DNA from: Cerrena zonata
Taxonomy: Eukaryota; Basidiomycota; Agaricomycetes; Polyporales; Cerrenaceae
NCBI GenBank assembly: GCA_038087015.1
Contig: JASBNA010000004.1
Location: forward strand, 248,001-312,000
Reading direction: 5' to 3'
Length of the DNA stretch: 64,000 nucleotides
Made by a program: the position numbers and the translations under genes. Shown in pieces: positions 1 to 10,972 of the stretch. The notes beneath the pieces are model-generated. The model was not told where the DNA came from and did no database searches. It saw nothing but the letters and a program-made list of their open reading frames with translations. Numbering within the stretch: position 1 is the first letter of the stretch; every line of letters starts with the position of its first letter.

Positions 1-1098
1 CCCCAAACCTTTACCCCTGCTTCCTCCCAAAGTTCTCTCTTTACAGCATCTTCAAGTGCTTCACCCGGTTCAATGAAACCCGCAAGAGCCGAGTAAAATC
101 TCCCGGGCCATTTGCGCTGTGGGATATAGTTAGTACGCCGTATAGATGTAATTTCCTTTTGATTTACGTTACGTCCTAGAAGAATCTTGTCATTTTCTGC
201 GTTCGTTACGACAGTAATTACGACTGCATCTGTCCTTGGGTGCGCAAAGTTATGCAAGCCGGTGCTGTATGAATTTGTTAAATAAAAATCGACGATGTAA
301 GACATGGAAATTCATACGAAGTTGGACATGGCTTCTTCCCAGTGTTATCGGACCACGGTAGTAGTGACGAGCAGGATAACTTCCAACCTGCCCATAACGA
401 GTATACCTGAGAACCACAAGCGGAACAAAACTAGAAACAAGGTTCATTATAGAGTATCACCATCACATCGATTCAGGGAATGTTGGATTGTTCAAACCTT
501 GTTTCTTGCATTCCAATCGACCATACTTCGTGCCTCAGCAACAATGGCAGCATCGTCGTAGCTGAAATACTTCATGGCGGGCCGTGCGTCATAAAAATCG
601 GACTTGGAGCCCTCGCGACTTGAGACCGTACTCTGTAGGAGTTCATCCAACTCTTTCTGCTCTACATCGCTCACATCTAGGGAGAAATAAGGGGAGCCCC
701 TGATCCTAGAGATGAGAGCGGCTGGATCCGCTTTGGCGCTGAAATCAGATGAAGGCAAAGCATCTTCCCCTTCGGCTTCCAGTAATCCAAGAAAGACGAT
801 AGGAGGTCCACGAATACGTGCTGCTTCCAAAATCGAGACGTCCGAAGCGGCAAACTCCCCGACTTTCTCGCCTTGTGCAAAGAATGGTTCAGGACCTAGA
901 AGGGATCGTACTTCCTTGGTGGTCAGCAGTGCCAATGACGTCTTCTGAGACGGAGGTGCTGCCATGAGCACCTTGCCATCCTTTAAAATAAGCCACTTTG
1001 TTGCCTCAGATAAGAGGATGGCATTCAAAAAAGGTTGCGAAGTTCGAAGCCAGGATAATCTGTTCAATGGAGAACCTCCGAAGAAATTGAGCGGTGTA
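1..1098 (-). CDS. NPY1: NADH pyrophosphatase (Nudix hydrolase), partial
   Basis: Nudix hydrolase that cleaves NAD(P)H and related dinucleotides, usually peroxisomal in fungi. Exons read 1098-498, 430-318, 264-168 and 116 to the left edge, so the C-terminus lies outside the window. The first long exon holds the N-terminal NUDIX-like domain (SPLNRLSWLR). The second gives a zinc ribbon beginning FCSACGS, then GWKLSCSSLLPW. The third gives GLHNFAHPRTDAVVI, and the last begins RKWPGRFYSALAGFIEPGE and runs into the Nudix box (REL, then EE AG). The intron at 117-167 has a TACTAAC-like branch site. The first coding exon is not settled: an ATG at 1174 is followed by a GT donor, but it does not join in frame to an acceptor at 1099-1101. 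The first internal Met is at 1067. Family assignment is secure; only the start is open. Confidence 0.9.
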
Positions 1099-1243
1099 CT
1101 GGAACAATAAGGGGTGGCACGATTTAAGCAATATGAGGTATTTGAAGGGATGCATGTACTTGCCCGTCTGCCATGTGGGCTAGTCTAAATGAACGCGAGA
1201 AATCTATGCGATCGCTATTGTTTCAATACACCTGTCAATCTAG

Positions 1244-2380
1244 ATGGAAGGTTATGAGCTTCCGAATGGGATTGTGGTGGAGGTATGTGTCCAAGATGTT
1301 GTCTACTTGGTTCTGGTTACGTCACCCTCTTATTTTCTTTTTCACAGAGTAGAATCTCCGACAGATAGTTGGCAGGTGGGGACGATGCTCTCCCGATCAT
1401 TATCAGCTGTAGTCAGCCTTGGGCTCAGTCAGCACATTCGAGTGAGTGCTAAAGCTCTCACTGGCGTGGCGGCAACGCGGGCCGCTGAACTCGATGGTGC
1501 TAAATGCAGCAAGTGTCCAAGTTTGTTTCGGCTAAACTTTTACTTTATTTCAATCACAGTCATCTTCGCCGCTCAGTGGCCTAAAAGGCAAAGTCTGTGC
1601 AACGGAAGAAACAGGATGTAGCGGTTTAATGTAGAGTGTACTTCAATCCTAACATCGCTCCTCGCCCACTGTCCCCGACGGTCATCCCGGCCCGTTTTGA
1701 TACGTGTAAAACCGACTTCAACCGAAGACGAGGTTATTCCAATGTTACTCAGTATGTGTGGCATAAATGTCAGCCAAAAGTCGAGGTACGTATCCACTTT
1801 ACAGATGTAAAAGTCACGAGGACTTAAGGGCAGTGCTCTGGAACTACGTCTCAGGTACTAAACGTGTCTTGGTGGCCAGAACATGGTGATTACGTGTCGT
1901 CAATCCAGCTCTCGCTCCTAGTTCTAATGTTTCAGGTTGCAAGCTTTGGAAATTGAGAAGGAAACGCGCTCTAGGTACCTCCATTCAATTACATCTATGC
2001 TGCGCATGTTTGTTGCCGGGATACGCAACTCGCCTCCTCCAGAAACAGGGTCACTCTTACACCGATACACCCCCCGCTAATAGGTAGAATTGAGTTCAAG
2101 TCCGAACTTCGTGAGTCTGATAGCCCTTTCTATGATCACCTAGGTCTGCGAATTACCTCCGACCACCCACATCATCTCAAATTACCCCATATTTCCGTGA
2201 CTTCTGGTGCTAACATCTGGTCGCTAGAACAGGCTTCACAGGCTTCATACAACTCGCGGTAAACGGCAGGTTGGACAGGTATTGAATTCTAAGGCAGTGG
2301 AAGTCAATAGCCGGCCCTCTGACGCTGAACTTATGACCCAAAACCCTTCGTGCAGAAACTATATGGCGTTTCTTTAGCTC
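1244..2380 (+). other. unassigned multi-exon coding-like stretch
   Basis: I do not recognise a family. Several open segments in the same direction look like exons. One starts at the ATG at 1244 (MEGYELPNGIVVE), followed by a good GTATGT donor and a pyrimidine-rich acceptor near 1347. Further segments lie at about 1633-1783 (containing VLIRVKPTSTEDEVIPMLL), 1936-2082 (LEIEKETRSRYLHSITSMLR), 2093-2260 (LGLRITSDHPHHLKLPHIS) and 2294-2362. Amino-acid composition is protein-like and not repetitive. I could not join all segments in one frame, so this may be a fast-evolving gene, a decayed gene or two short genes. It is divergent from the NADH pyrophosphatase gene next to it. The YELPNG opening recalls actin-related proteins, but nothing else confirms that. 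Confidence 0.3.
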
Positions 2381-3563
2381 AGGCTTCACACGTCGCCGCG
2401 GACATGTGGTATACTACCTGACCCCCAGGGAAGTAGATTTCCACAGGCTCTCCTCTGGGGACTGTCTGTGGTGATAGTACTGAAACCTGTTATAACTTTT
2501 CCCAACATTTCATTTTGACTCACATTTCAATTTATTTCGCCAGTATTTCAGTACACAGGCCGCCGCGAGTTGACCGGCAGGATACAATGTGTCTGTCAAA
2601 GTCTCCGATAGATACGCATTGCGGAAGTAACTAGGGGACAGATCTACTGGTCGATGATTAATCCGTTTGAAGATATTGCAGGCCAACAGCCTAAGAGAAG
2701 GCTCGCGGCATGCCATATCACAACGTGTTTACCAGCTTGTCTCTCACACGAACGATGTCATTGCTGTACTCCTGCTCGGCAAAGTCCCATGGACTGTCTC
2801 ATCATCGAAGTCTACAACCGGGGTATGTGTTTGGGTTTCTGTAGGCTGCTGACACGCTCACAGGCTCGGCAGCTCAACGCGGACACCACGAGGTATGTGA
2901 ATCGACCACATCAAGAAAGCAAGGGGTGCAGTGTCCATTTCTGGTCGAGGACAGTGACTCAGTACATCAATTCCCTGCTGGCTCTCATTGTCCACCAGAT
3001 TTGGTTTGCACTTATGGGAGAGGAGAGATAAAGCCTGATATTTGTTAATATCGCATTCATGCATCTCTGTCTATATCAGAGCTCCGTGTAACTCATCGCG
3101 CAATGTGTTCTTTCAAACTGCCCATATAGGCAAACCCCATTTGCATCTCCACTGGGAATCCGGTATCTTGGCAGTTTCCGCTCGGTTCCTATACGTTTCG
3201 AATTTCCTTCTTGATAAACTGAGCCCCAAGCACACGGTACGACTGTGTTCATATTACCGTAACTTCTCCGTGTGGACTGGGCACCCCCTTCAACCTTCCA
3301 TATAGGGAAATTACAAGGTGTGGTGGTGGCCGTTCCGCTTACGGCTGTTCGTATGTTCTCATAATGGCACTCAAGCTGTCAAGGGGCGTTTTTGCAATGC
3401 CGCGGTTGTGATGAGCTCCGAGAGCACAGAACTCTCATCACCAGGTTATATAAGAACGAACCTTGATAACGCTTTTGCCCAAGTAATGACCTGCTAACGA
3501 CTCTCGTAGGCTTTTCCACATTTTCCTCGGCCCTGGTAGAGTCTAATGTTTGTTTGTTTCTAG
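2381..3563. other. intergenic stretch with weak open frames
   Basis: No gene can be supported. On the + strand one frame at 2667-2830 (ending VSHTNDVIAVLLLGK then PWTVSSSKSTTG) runs into a GTATGT donor with a possible acceptor at 2862, so a short exon is possible. Its continuation is interrupted by stops. Nothing else stands out. Confidence 0.3.
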
Positions 3564-3797
3564 ATGGCATCAGACTCGACCTCATATCCTCTCAATCATA
3601 TCATATCAGCAAACGGCGCTGCCGCCAGACTTCCGAAATCCATGTCTCCCGCACAAGCGATAGCCGAAGCTTGGAAACGAGAGTCACCGGAAACCCAACA
3701 TCAATGGAGGATGGCAGACATACGCGCGAAAGAGAGGTATCTCTCACCGACATACGGGTGGTCGAGGACACCAACAAAGGTTGGGGTGAAAATGTGA
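3564..3797 (+). CDS. HMG-box-like fragment
   Basis: A 77-codon frame starting directly after a CTAG that could serve as a splice acceptor. Residues 16-60 resemble the middle and third helix of a fungal HMG box: ISANGAAARLPKSM, then QAIAEAWKRESPE and QWRMADIRAKERYL. The matching features are the small and basic residues before the loop, the AWK..SPE..W core and the following A...E run. The first HMG helix with its RPxNxFI signature is missing here, and I did not find it in the 150 bases upstream. The piece is therefore either one exon of a larger gene or a remnant. If real it would encode a DNA-binding protein. The call rests on pattern resemblance only. Confidence 0.3.
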   Translation: MASDSTSYPLNHIISANGAAARLPKSMSPAQAIAEAWKRESPETQHQWRMADIRAKERYLSPTYGWSRTPTKVGVKM

Positions 3798-4212
3798 ACA
3801 TGAGGCCATGGGGGTTGCGATGCTGTGATGCGATGATTTGTTTATCGACGGCGCCGTCGAGCTATTTATTTCAGATGGGACGACCACTCTCATTCCGACT
3901 TCGTTCTTCAGATTGCACTTTTTTCATATCTATCTTGCTGCAGTATACGTTACAAACCCAACACGAATTTGTATAAATACTACAATGGAAACTTACGTCT
4001 CATCTTATCAGTAGTACGGATGCTATATATCTAATCTTATCTAAATGGAAAAGTTTCTCGCTGGCGTTTCTGATTGGCTCGCTCAACATTGACTCGGATG
4101 TAGATTCGGACCTGCCTAGGTCGCAGTGGGTGAGGCTTAAAGGCTTTTCGGACTTGCACTTCCTGCATCCTCCTGACTGCCAACAACCTCCCGATTATAC
4201 AACACTGCCAGC

Positions 4213-5426
4213 ATGGATACAGTCAAAGATCTTACTGCTGGAACGACCGGAGGTGTTGCTCAGGTACATGCAATGCTTGAACCTTGAACGGAACGGTATA
4301 TTCAATGGTCTTGTGCAGGTTTTGGTAGGCCAGCCATTTGATATTGTCAAAGTGGTACGTATTATGACCTGGTCTGAGTACTAGTGACGCTAATGCCTCA
4401 CAGCGAATGCAAACAGCGCCGAAAGGCACCTACCAAGGCATGCTGGATTGTGCAGGTGGTATCCTAAAGAATGAAGGACCACTAGCCTTTTATAAAGTGA
4501 GTAACTAGCTATTACTACTTTGCATAGCTCTCAGCTTGTATCCTTTGGACCAGGGAACCTTAACACCTCTGCTGGGTATTGGTGTCTGTGTCTCGATCCA
4601 ATTCGCTGCATTAGAATACTCGAAACGTTTCTTTGCCCAGAGGAACCTCGCCAACGGAAAAGGCGGCGCAGACGGATCGGTCCTCAGTAGCTCTCAGCTT
4701 TTCGCTTCTGGTGTAGCAGCAGGTCTCGCTAACGGTGGAGTCTCGGGACCGGTTGAGCACATACGTATTCGTACGTATAACCTTTCTTCCACATCATAAT
4801 ACCTTCTAAACTTCGTCAAAGGTCTCCAAACTCAGTCTGCAATCAACCCTACATACTCTGGCCCATGGGATGCGATAAAGAAAATTTATAGCAGTAGTGG
4901 AATTGCTGGTATCTACAAAGGACAGGTCGTTACCCTTTGGCGTGAAGCTACTGGATACGGTGTCTACTTCTGGGCATATGAAAAATTGATGCAGCGCGAA
5001 ATTGCGACGAAGGGCATTCGACGTGAACAAGTAAGCCCTGCAAAAGCTGTCCTCTTCGGAGCCGCAGCCGGATACGTTGTAAGTGTCGAAGTCCAAGACT
5101 ACCACGATGATCTGACACTATTGTTTATAGCTTTGGGCTGTAATTATCCCGATAGACATGATCAAATCAAGGATGCAAACAGACGGCTTCTCTGCTGCAG
5201 ATGGACAAAAGTACAAGTCGACTATTGATTGTGTACGAACTGTTTGGAGGACAGAGGGTATCAGTGCTTTCACCCGAGGTCTGGGACCTATCCTTATTCG
5301 GTATGCTTTTAATTCTATTTTCTCTCCATTATCACTGACTGGTCTGTCATGTTTAGTTCTCCATTTGCCAATGGCGCAACATTCCTTGGATTTGAGATGG
5401 CTAGTCGACTGCTCAATTCACTATGA
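4213..5426 (+). CDS. YMC1: mitochondrial carrier protein (SLC25, YMC1-like)
   Basis: Six-helix inner-membrane transporter of the mitochondrial carrier family, closest by eye to yeast Ymc1/Ymc2, which move small organic anions or amino acids. Seven exons: 4213-4263, 4319-4354, 4404-4496, 4554-4770, 4822-5078, 5131-5300 and 5357-5426. They sum to 894 nt, 297 residues, the usual carrier length. All three signature repeats are visible after the odd-numbered helices: PFDIVKVRMQ, PVEHIRIRLQ and PIDMIKSRMQ, each followed by the short matrix helix and a GxxxFYKG-type motif. The EHIRIRLQTQ and PIDMIKSRMQTD wording favours Ymc1 over carnitine or ornithine carriers, but the substrate cannot be read from sequence. 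Start chosen at MDTVKDLTAG, directly before the first helix, as in relatives. No broken exon is seen. Confidence 0.95.
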
Positions 5427-5550
5427 TGCATCGGCGTGATGGGCTGCAGACTCTATAGAATTCACATACCCTAGACAATTATTGTACTTACCGATCATTC
5501 TTTACTAGACTATACAAGCGATCTTATATAGACTACGGTCTCGACTGATA

Positions 5551-5910
5551 CAGCTATTTGCAGAACGATAGGCCAGGTCTTGTGAAATTACGCTTTGGCG
5601 GACTTTTCGCTTCACCACCCGGCAGCCTCGGCTTCTCACTTCATGGGTTTTCACCTATTCCAGCTCCTCGACACCTATCGTCCTAAAGGTTCGTAAACTA
5701 TTTTCTTTGACATTGACATAAGAAACTCAATTTTCTCAGTTATTTTCTATACAAGATGGGGCTTGGGAGTTGGAATGTCAAACTTCAGAGATGGAGAAAC
5801 TGCCTAAAACGGTAATCTTGCGGCGCATGCCGAGACGCCGAGGTAGTCGCGTATCAAAGCTAGGTTAATGTAGTTTTGTGCACCCTAGCCTATCGTTCTG
5901 CAAATAGCTG
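5551..5910. mobile_element. MITE with 23-bp terminal inverted repeats and TA target duplication
   Basis: Left end 5551-5573 starts CAGCTATTTGCAGAACGATA and continues GGC. Right end 5888-5910 is its exact reverse complement, ending ATAGCTG. Both sides are flanked by TA (5549-5550 and 5911-5912), as expected for insertion by Tc1/mariner-pogo-type transposases; pogo-like ends often begin CAG. The 360-bp interior has no open frame of note, so this is a non-autonomous element. It sits about 120 bp past the stop of the mitochondrial carrier, in the spacer to the next gene, and interrupts nothing visible. The repeat ends and the flanking TA are seen directly; the superfamily is inferred from them. 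Confidence 0.85.
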
Positions 5911-6170
5911 TAAGGCCGTACAGTACGTACAATGCAATCTCGAATATACGTCCTTAAAGTAGACTAGCTAGGTTGGCCTGTCGACGATTATCACAAGCTA
6001 TCATCTTGTAAATATAGTACATAATTGGTACAACAGGCTTTTGTTGTGAAATACTGGAAGAAAGTTCAGGTCATTGAGTAAATACAAAAAGGAAGAGCGG
6101 AGAGCTGCATACGAAAGCATTATTAAAGAGTAACAATTGGAGGAAAGCGAAAGAAGTATGTGGTCGAAGA

Positions 6171-7634
6171 TCATATCGTCATGCTTCGAGCACGAGAACC
6201 CTTGGTCTCGGCAAGCGAAACTAATTCGGAGGAAGTCGCCTCGGAACGAACACGTAATCGAATAAAGGGTTCTAGTAATACACTCGCGGTATTCTTGTCC
6301 GGGTTTTTGTCCTCGATCAGGTCTCCAGAGGGCAAAGTCGCTGAACTCGCTCCGCTAGGGGCAAATTCAGTTGGGGATGATGCACGAGAGAGATGTAACT
6401 CATTCCGCCGACGTGTGAGTTCATGGGTAAATTGCATGGGATCCAAGGTGGATGTGTACATGATGATATTTTCGATGTTCTGCATCGAGGTCTCGTCAAT
6501 AGTATCTTCTTGCATGCAAATCTCTCTTAGGAAAACTTTAAGGCCTGCCTCGGCTGTAATGTCATTGTTTCAGCGTGAGAACCTATTCGAGTGAAGCCGC
6601 AAGTATGACTCACATTCATCAATCTGGTTGAGGCTGTCATCGAGCCATTCAGTGAAATCCTCTGTGTTGTCGGGTTCCACGATCACTGGTACCTCTTGAT
6701 AGCGATAAGAGATATGTGAGTAACAACTTAGCGAGAAACTCGATTAACAGACTCACCGGGTGCCCAAAAGCCATGTCCTTCAACTTTGCAACTCGTTAGG
6801 ATCTCTTGACACAAACTAAGTGATAACTCACATGGATGGGTTACTAGACTTTCGAATCCTAGGGCATTGTTTGTGGTCATTCTTCTACTCCCTGAAGAGA
6901 CACTGGCGAAAGTCGCGTATCTCTGACTTAGGCTGCTCAAAAGGGACCAAGCCGCCGAACGTTGACTATCATGAGAAGACGGTTGGGGTGCACTGGCAAT
7001 TACGGCATTTTGGTTTTGTCCATCAGCTACGGTTTTCGTTGTGAGTTCTCGGTAGATATCAGACACATGACTGGTATTGACTTACGCATCTCGACGTTGT
7101 CATGCGGTAGAGTGTGTATCTCTTGTCGGTCGACAAGTTTCTACAGCCAGCGGTCAGACAACCTAGCGACATAAATATGAATGTTGATTTGATCACCTCA
7201 ACTTGTCTGTACCACTGAGATGCTCTTGAATTATATATGAATGGAGATAAATGGACTTTCGGGGAGATAAACTTGGCATTGCAGGCTTCCATAATAGCAG
7301 CTTTTCTCTTCTGGATCCTGGTAAAATGATTGAATGCGTTAAGACTCCATATAATGAAGAAGTAAAGGGCATACTTGTCTCTCGATAGTAGAAGTACATC
7401 CATCTCCTTTTTTGAGACGAGATACTCGTTGGATACTAGAAGTTGCATTCCCTCCTCCAATTTTTTATCACCAATTTCCATATCGCTCTTGAATCGAGCC
7501 TTGGTAATAACCCTGGCTGGACGAAACTTTAGAGAGGTCGATGCGTCGTTTTCCAGCGGTGCAGGAGGTCTTGTATAGTAATCGACGATGGAAGAAATGA
7601 ATTTTGACCCGATCTCACTGATAGAAAATCGCAT
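6171..7634 (-). CDS. unrecognised conserved-looking protein, 371 residues
   Basis: I do not recognise the family. Seven exons join cleanly: 7634-7375, 7317-7203, 7140-7086, 7026-6832, 6783-6757, 6694-6614 and 6553-6171 (1116 nt). The N-terminal quarter is mixed alpha/beta in composition (MRFSISEIGSKFISSIVDYY), followed by a charged region ending LVSNEYLVSKKEMDVLLLSR and a short hydrophilic exon pair. The middle is Ser/Gln-rich. A conserved-looking core near residues 205-270 reads GHGFWAPEVPVIVEPD, then TEWLDDSLNQIDE, followed by an acidic helix. The tail is Ser/Glu-rich and probably disordered. No signal peptide or membrane segment. All six introns use GT-AG with 45-75 nt. The splice coherence argues for a real gene; function unknown. 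Confidence 0.7.
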
Positions 7635-8996
7635 TATCACACGAAAAATAGGAGATGGAAAGGGAGGGGCCCAAGGAGAAGAGGAGGGGAGATAAGCCTG
7701 TGAAACAAAGTCATTGCTTTATACCCTAAAGCTAGTGTGCGCCTTTCTGCAGAGATCTTCGAGCCGAGAACGAGCTAAATCAGCACTTGACTTGAAGAAT
7801 GGCCATGCGTCTGATGAATTTGAATGCCACCGCCTTCATCGTGGAAATAATAGCGGGAGCGGTCTGTCACCGCCATGTGTCCATGTTTACCCTGAAGGAC
7901 GAATTTGGGCAGTGCCATCGGACCGTCGTAATTTCACTCCCAAGAATAATATTCACAGGTCAGCCAAATTCCAGAAGTAGTTGTGCTGGTTTGGGCAAAT
8001 GTTCACGTAAAGCCAAGCGGGTATCCCAAAGTTACAACCAAATGGAGCAAGACGGAGCTCTGCACGAGAGAAAGGGATGGGAAACTGAGCATTATAGCGC
8101 ATTTTGGAACAAGGCTGTTATTGTCTTGTGAATGATGTATGATGGCTGCAGGGTCGTGAAATGGCAAGAAGCCCAGCCGCGGTGAAGCTATAAGCAGCTG
8201 TAGTAAGCTACCCCGAGGCCCCATTCTAGAAGTGTGGGTTTCATCAATCTAGAATTCCTAGAAGCTTTGATTGCTAAATAGAAATACCCATGATACGAGC
8301 TGTACTACGTACCTTCGCGCTGGCGGTGTATGAAGCTAGGTTATGGCGGTATCCTGCGCGTTTTAGTGTTCATATTTCCGGGATTAAAGCCTCTTGTTGT
8401 GCCTACTGGCGACGTAAGTATTGTCCGTAGTCTTAGACAAAACGTGCGCATGACGGTGGTGTGAAGATGGACCCTGACTCAGATCCCGCGAGATTATGAC
8501 TAACATGTAAATAGAACCCAGAGAGTCAATCGGGACAAGAGCTAAGACGCGACGGGAGCAAGAAAAAGCAAAGACACTCCAGAGAAGGCAATCGTGACCT
8601 TAAGCCCGGACGTAGCTAGCTGTGCTTTGAGAGGATTTGAAGGACTGTATGGAGGTCATGGTAGTAGTAGGCTTCAAGTTAGGCTGGCAGCTTGATAATG
8701 TAGTACATAGGCGCCTTAAGCATGTGAGGCGACACTATGATGATGGAGGGGGTACTAGATAGTACATATTCAGTAAACATTGATTTAAATCCGATGTATT
8801 CGTGTATATTCGACGGCATGTTATTGGTTCATTATCATAGGATCATCAAGAATCATTATAATTCGGCCCTTAGCGGGAAGCCTTTGAACTTCGCTTGAGT
8901 TTCGAGTGGCCATTTACTAGGGACAAGTCGTGTACGCTCATGACGAGTATGAATGTGCGTGACTTCTTCTACGCAAGCCTATAGTGATGTTAATGT
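7635..8996. other. intergenic region
   Basis: Spacer between the start of the unrecognised gene at 7634 and the end of the kinase-like gene at 8997. Open frames here, such as the + strand frame at 7799-8131, have no recognisable content and are probably chance. It must hold the promoter of the gene at 7634. A near-palindrome made of TCTAGAATTCCTAGA lies around 8250. Nothing else is supported. Confidence 0.4.
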
Positions 8997-10972
8997 TTAG
9001 CAAATGGAATCCCTAGATAGAATGGTCTTACTGGATCCATAGGTTTTCATCGCACTTGCAAATCGCACATCCCGATTTATGAGATCAGGTCGGATGGTTC
9101 TGCGCCGATGGTGGGGAGACGTGACAGTGTCGATTGTAGAATCTCTGTGAACATGATGTTCAATAGATATTCGTACGTGGTGTTCAACGGAAGTTTGCAG
9201 AGGTTGTTCAAGTTCTGAAGGTCCGGGTACACGCTTTCGCGATACCTGTCGATGAGGCGTTGAAGAGTGTTTGTCCTGAGTGGTTATTGGTCCTGGCACT
9301 GGGTTCGTGATGTAGGAGGCTAGTTTCTCGGGAGGCGTGAGTGGTAATGGTTTGTTGAGATCCGAGGAGCTAACAATCCTTTGACATGGTATGATGGTCT
9401 GGGATCCTCGGCGTATGCCTACCCTGCGCAGTAGCGACTTTGTCTTCCTTGGACCAGCAATGAATGTCGCTGACTGTTCCTCGACGTCGGATACAAGCGG
9501 ATTATAGTCGGTAATATGAATTTTAGGAGTTCGAGAGGTCGATCGACGTCGAAAATGTGTTACGCTCCTCGTAAGATTTCGTGTCCCTCGTAATACGTGG
9601 ATCAGTGGATGCTCATTTCGGTTTAGCAGTTGCCTGCGTTTGGCTTCCTCCGAAAGTCTGGACGTCTCTGTTTCGAAACGACGAGCAACTTGAAATATAG
9701 TTGGTCGCTTGGCGGGTATGGGATGTATCATATCCCATATGAGATTGTCGAGAAACTTGAAGTTGGTATAGACCTGTGAGCGATCATCAGCACTGACTCT
9801 AGTTACAAACACAACATATAGCCAGACTTACGTCGCAGAATTCCGTTTGGAAAAGTTGTCCTATACGAAAAATGTCCAATGCAAACGGATTGGTTTCCGC
9901 GACCGGGTCTCCCTTCTGCCACTCAGGAAGGAGCTCTTTGCTTGGAGGGGACAGAAGTCTCACATCTTCACCACGGAAACGCTTCGAACTCCCGAAGTCA
10001 ATGAGATAGTAACGAGTGCTTGATGTACGGTGTACTAGCTTTGAACGAAGTTCGCTCTTGATTGAAGCAATAAGAGCCAGTGGGTTGCGATTCGATCCAG
10101 AGCACGTTTTGGGATCACGGGATGATAGTATATTCTTCCATGAGCAGTCACTATACAATCATGAGGTTTGCGAGAAATCTCAAGGCCATTCTAAGAACTA
10201 ACCCATGTGTAATAGCATGTCCATGAAGGAACTCGTAGCCCTTCCAAACAACAACTTATGTTAGACATTGATGTGAAAAGATTAACGCTACTCACCTCAA
10301 TGACTTGGTGAAAGAATTCCAACACATCTGCGACCGTCTTTGTTTGACGATGATAAAGGTGTTGAAGCTTAGGCATGACGACTATCAGCGTTCCGGTAGC
10401 ATAGCGCGCGTTGATTATCTCGATGACTGGCACACAATGGTTTCGTGGATTGATGCGTAGAGACTCGGTTGACAAGAATCGAAGGACTTCAAGTTCGTTC
10501 TGCTTGTCGCTTTCCAAAAATTGTTTGAGGACGACTTCAGTGCCGTCTGATACTCGGAAAGCATCGATTATTTGGGGGTTCTGAAACCCTTAGCAGGAGA
10601 TACCACGGATGGCAGGAAATGAAAACATACTTTCAAAGCTTGGCCATCTTGACATTTCGCAGGGTCCTTCTTGGTCTCAAACCACGACGGAATCCAATCA
10701 CGATGGAACCTTGGTCGAAGCTGATACCCACATGTTTCCAGGAATGGTTGCTGGTTTCTCCAGAAGTGTTCACCAGCCGTAAGGTGGTTGAACCCTTCTC
10801 TTTCACCAAAGGATGTGGGCGGGTAGGTTGAGGCTTTCCTGGCTGCCTCTAGCTCTATCATCTCATGATCTATTTCTTGGAGCTTCGAGTGAAAGGATTC
10901 ATTCCCGGTACGGAGGAAGGAGCTACGAGAACCAAGCGGTAATGGTGAGGGTAATGGTGAGTGAGTCTGCAT
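8997..10972 (-). CDS. fungal kinase-like protein with long basic tail
   Basis: Protein-kinase-fold protein of a lineage-expanded basidiomycete family. Five exons: 10972-10631, 10580-10296, 10240-10203, 10150-9832 and 9773-8997 (1761 nt, 586 residues). Residues 1-115 hold the family's leader (YQLRPRFHRDWIPSWFETKK). The ATP-site lysine is in VVLKQF and is followed by an ELEVLRFLS helix and NHCVPVIEI. The catalytic loop reads HGDCSWKNI, so the usual HRD is HGD with the Asp and Asn kept. The metal-binding motif is LIDFGSSKRF. An activation-segment equivalent of APE is not obvious. After about residue 330 a 250-residue Arg/Ser/Pro-rich tail without fold signature follows. Start taken at MQTHSPLPSP; an upstream in-frame ATG at 11056 is possible. 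Substrate unknown. Confidence 0.8.

Noticed and set aside
7799..8131. 110-codon + strand frame upstream of the unrecognised gene
   Set aside because: No domain, lies in the promoter region of a supported gene, and amino-acid pattern is not protein-like.
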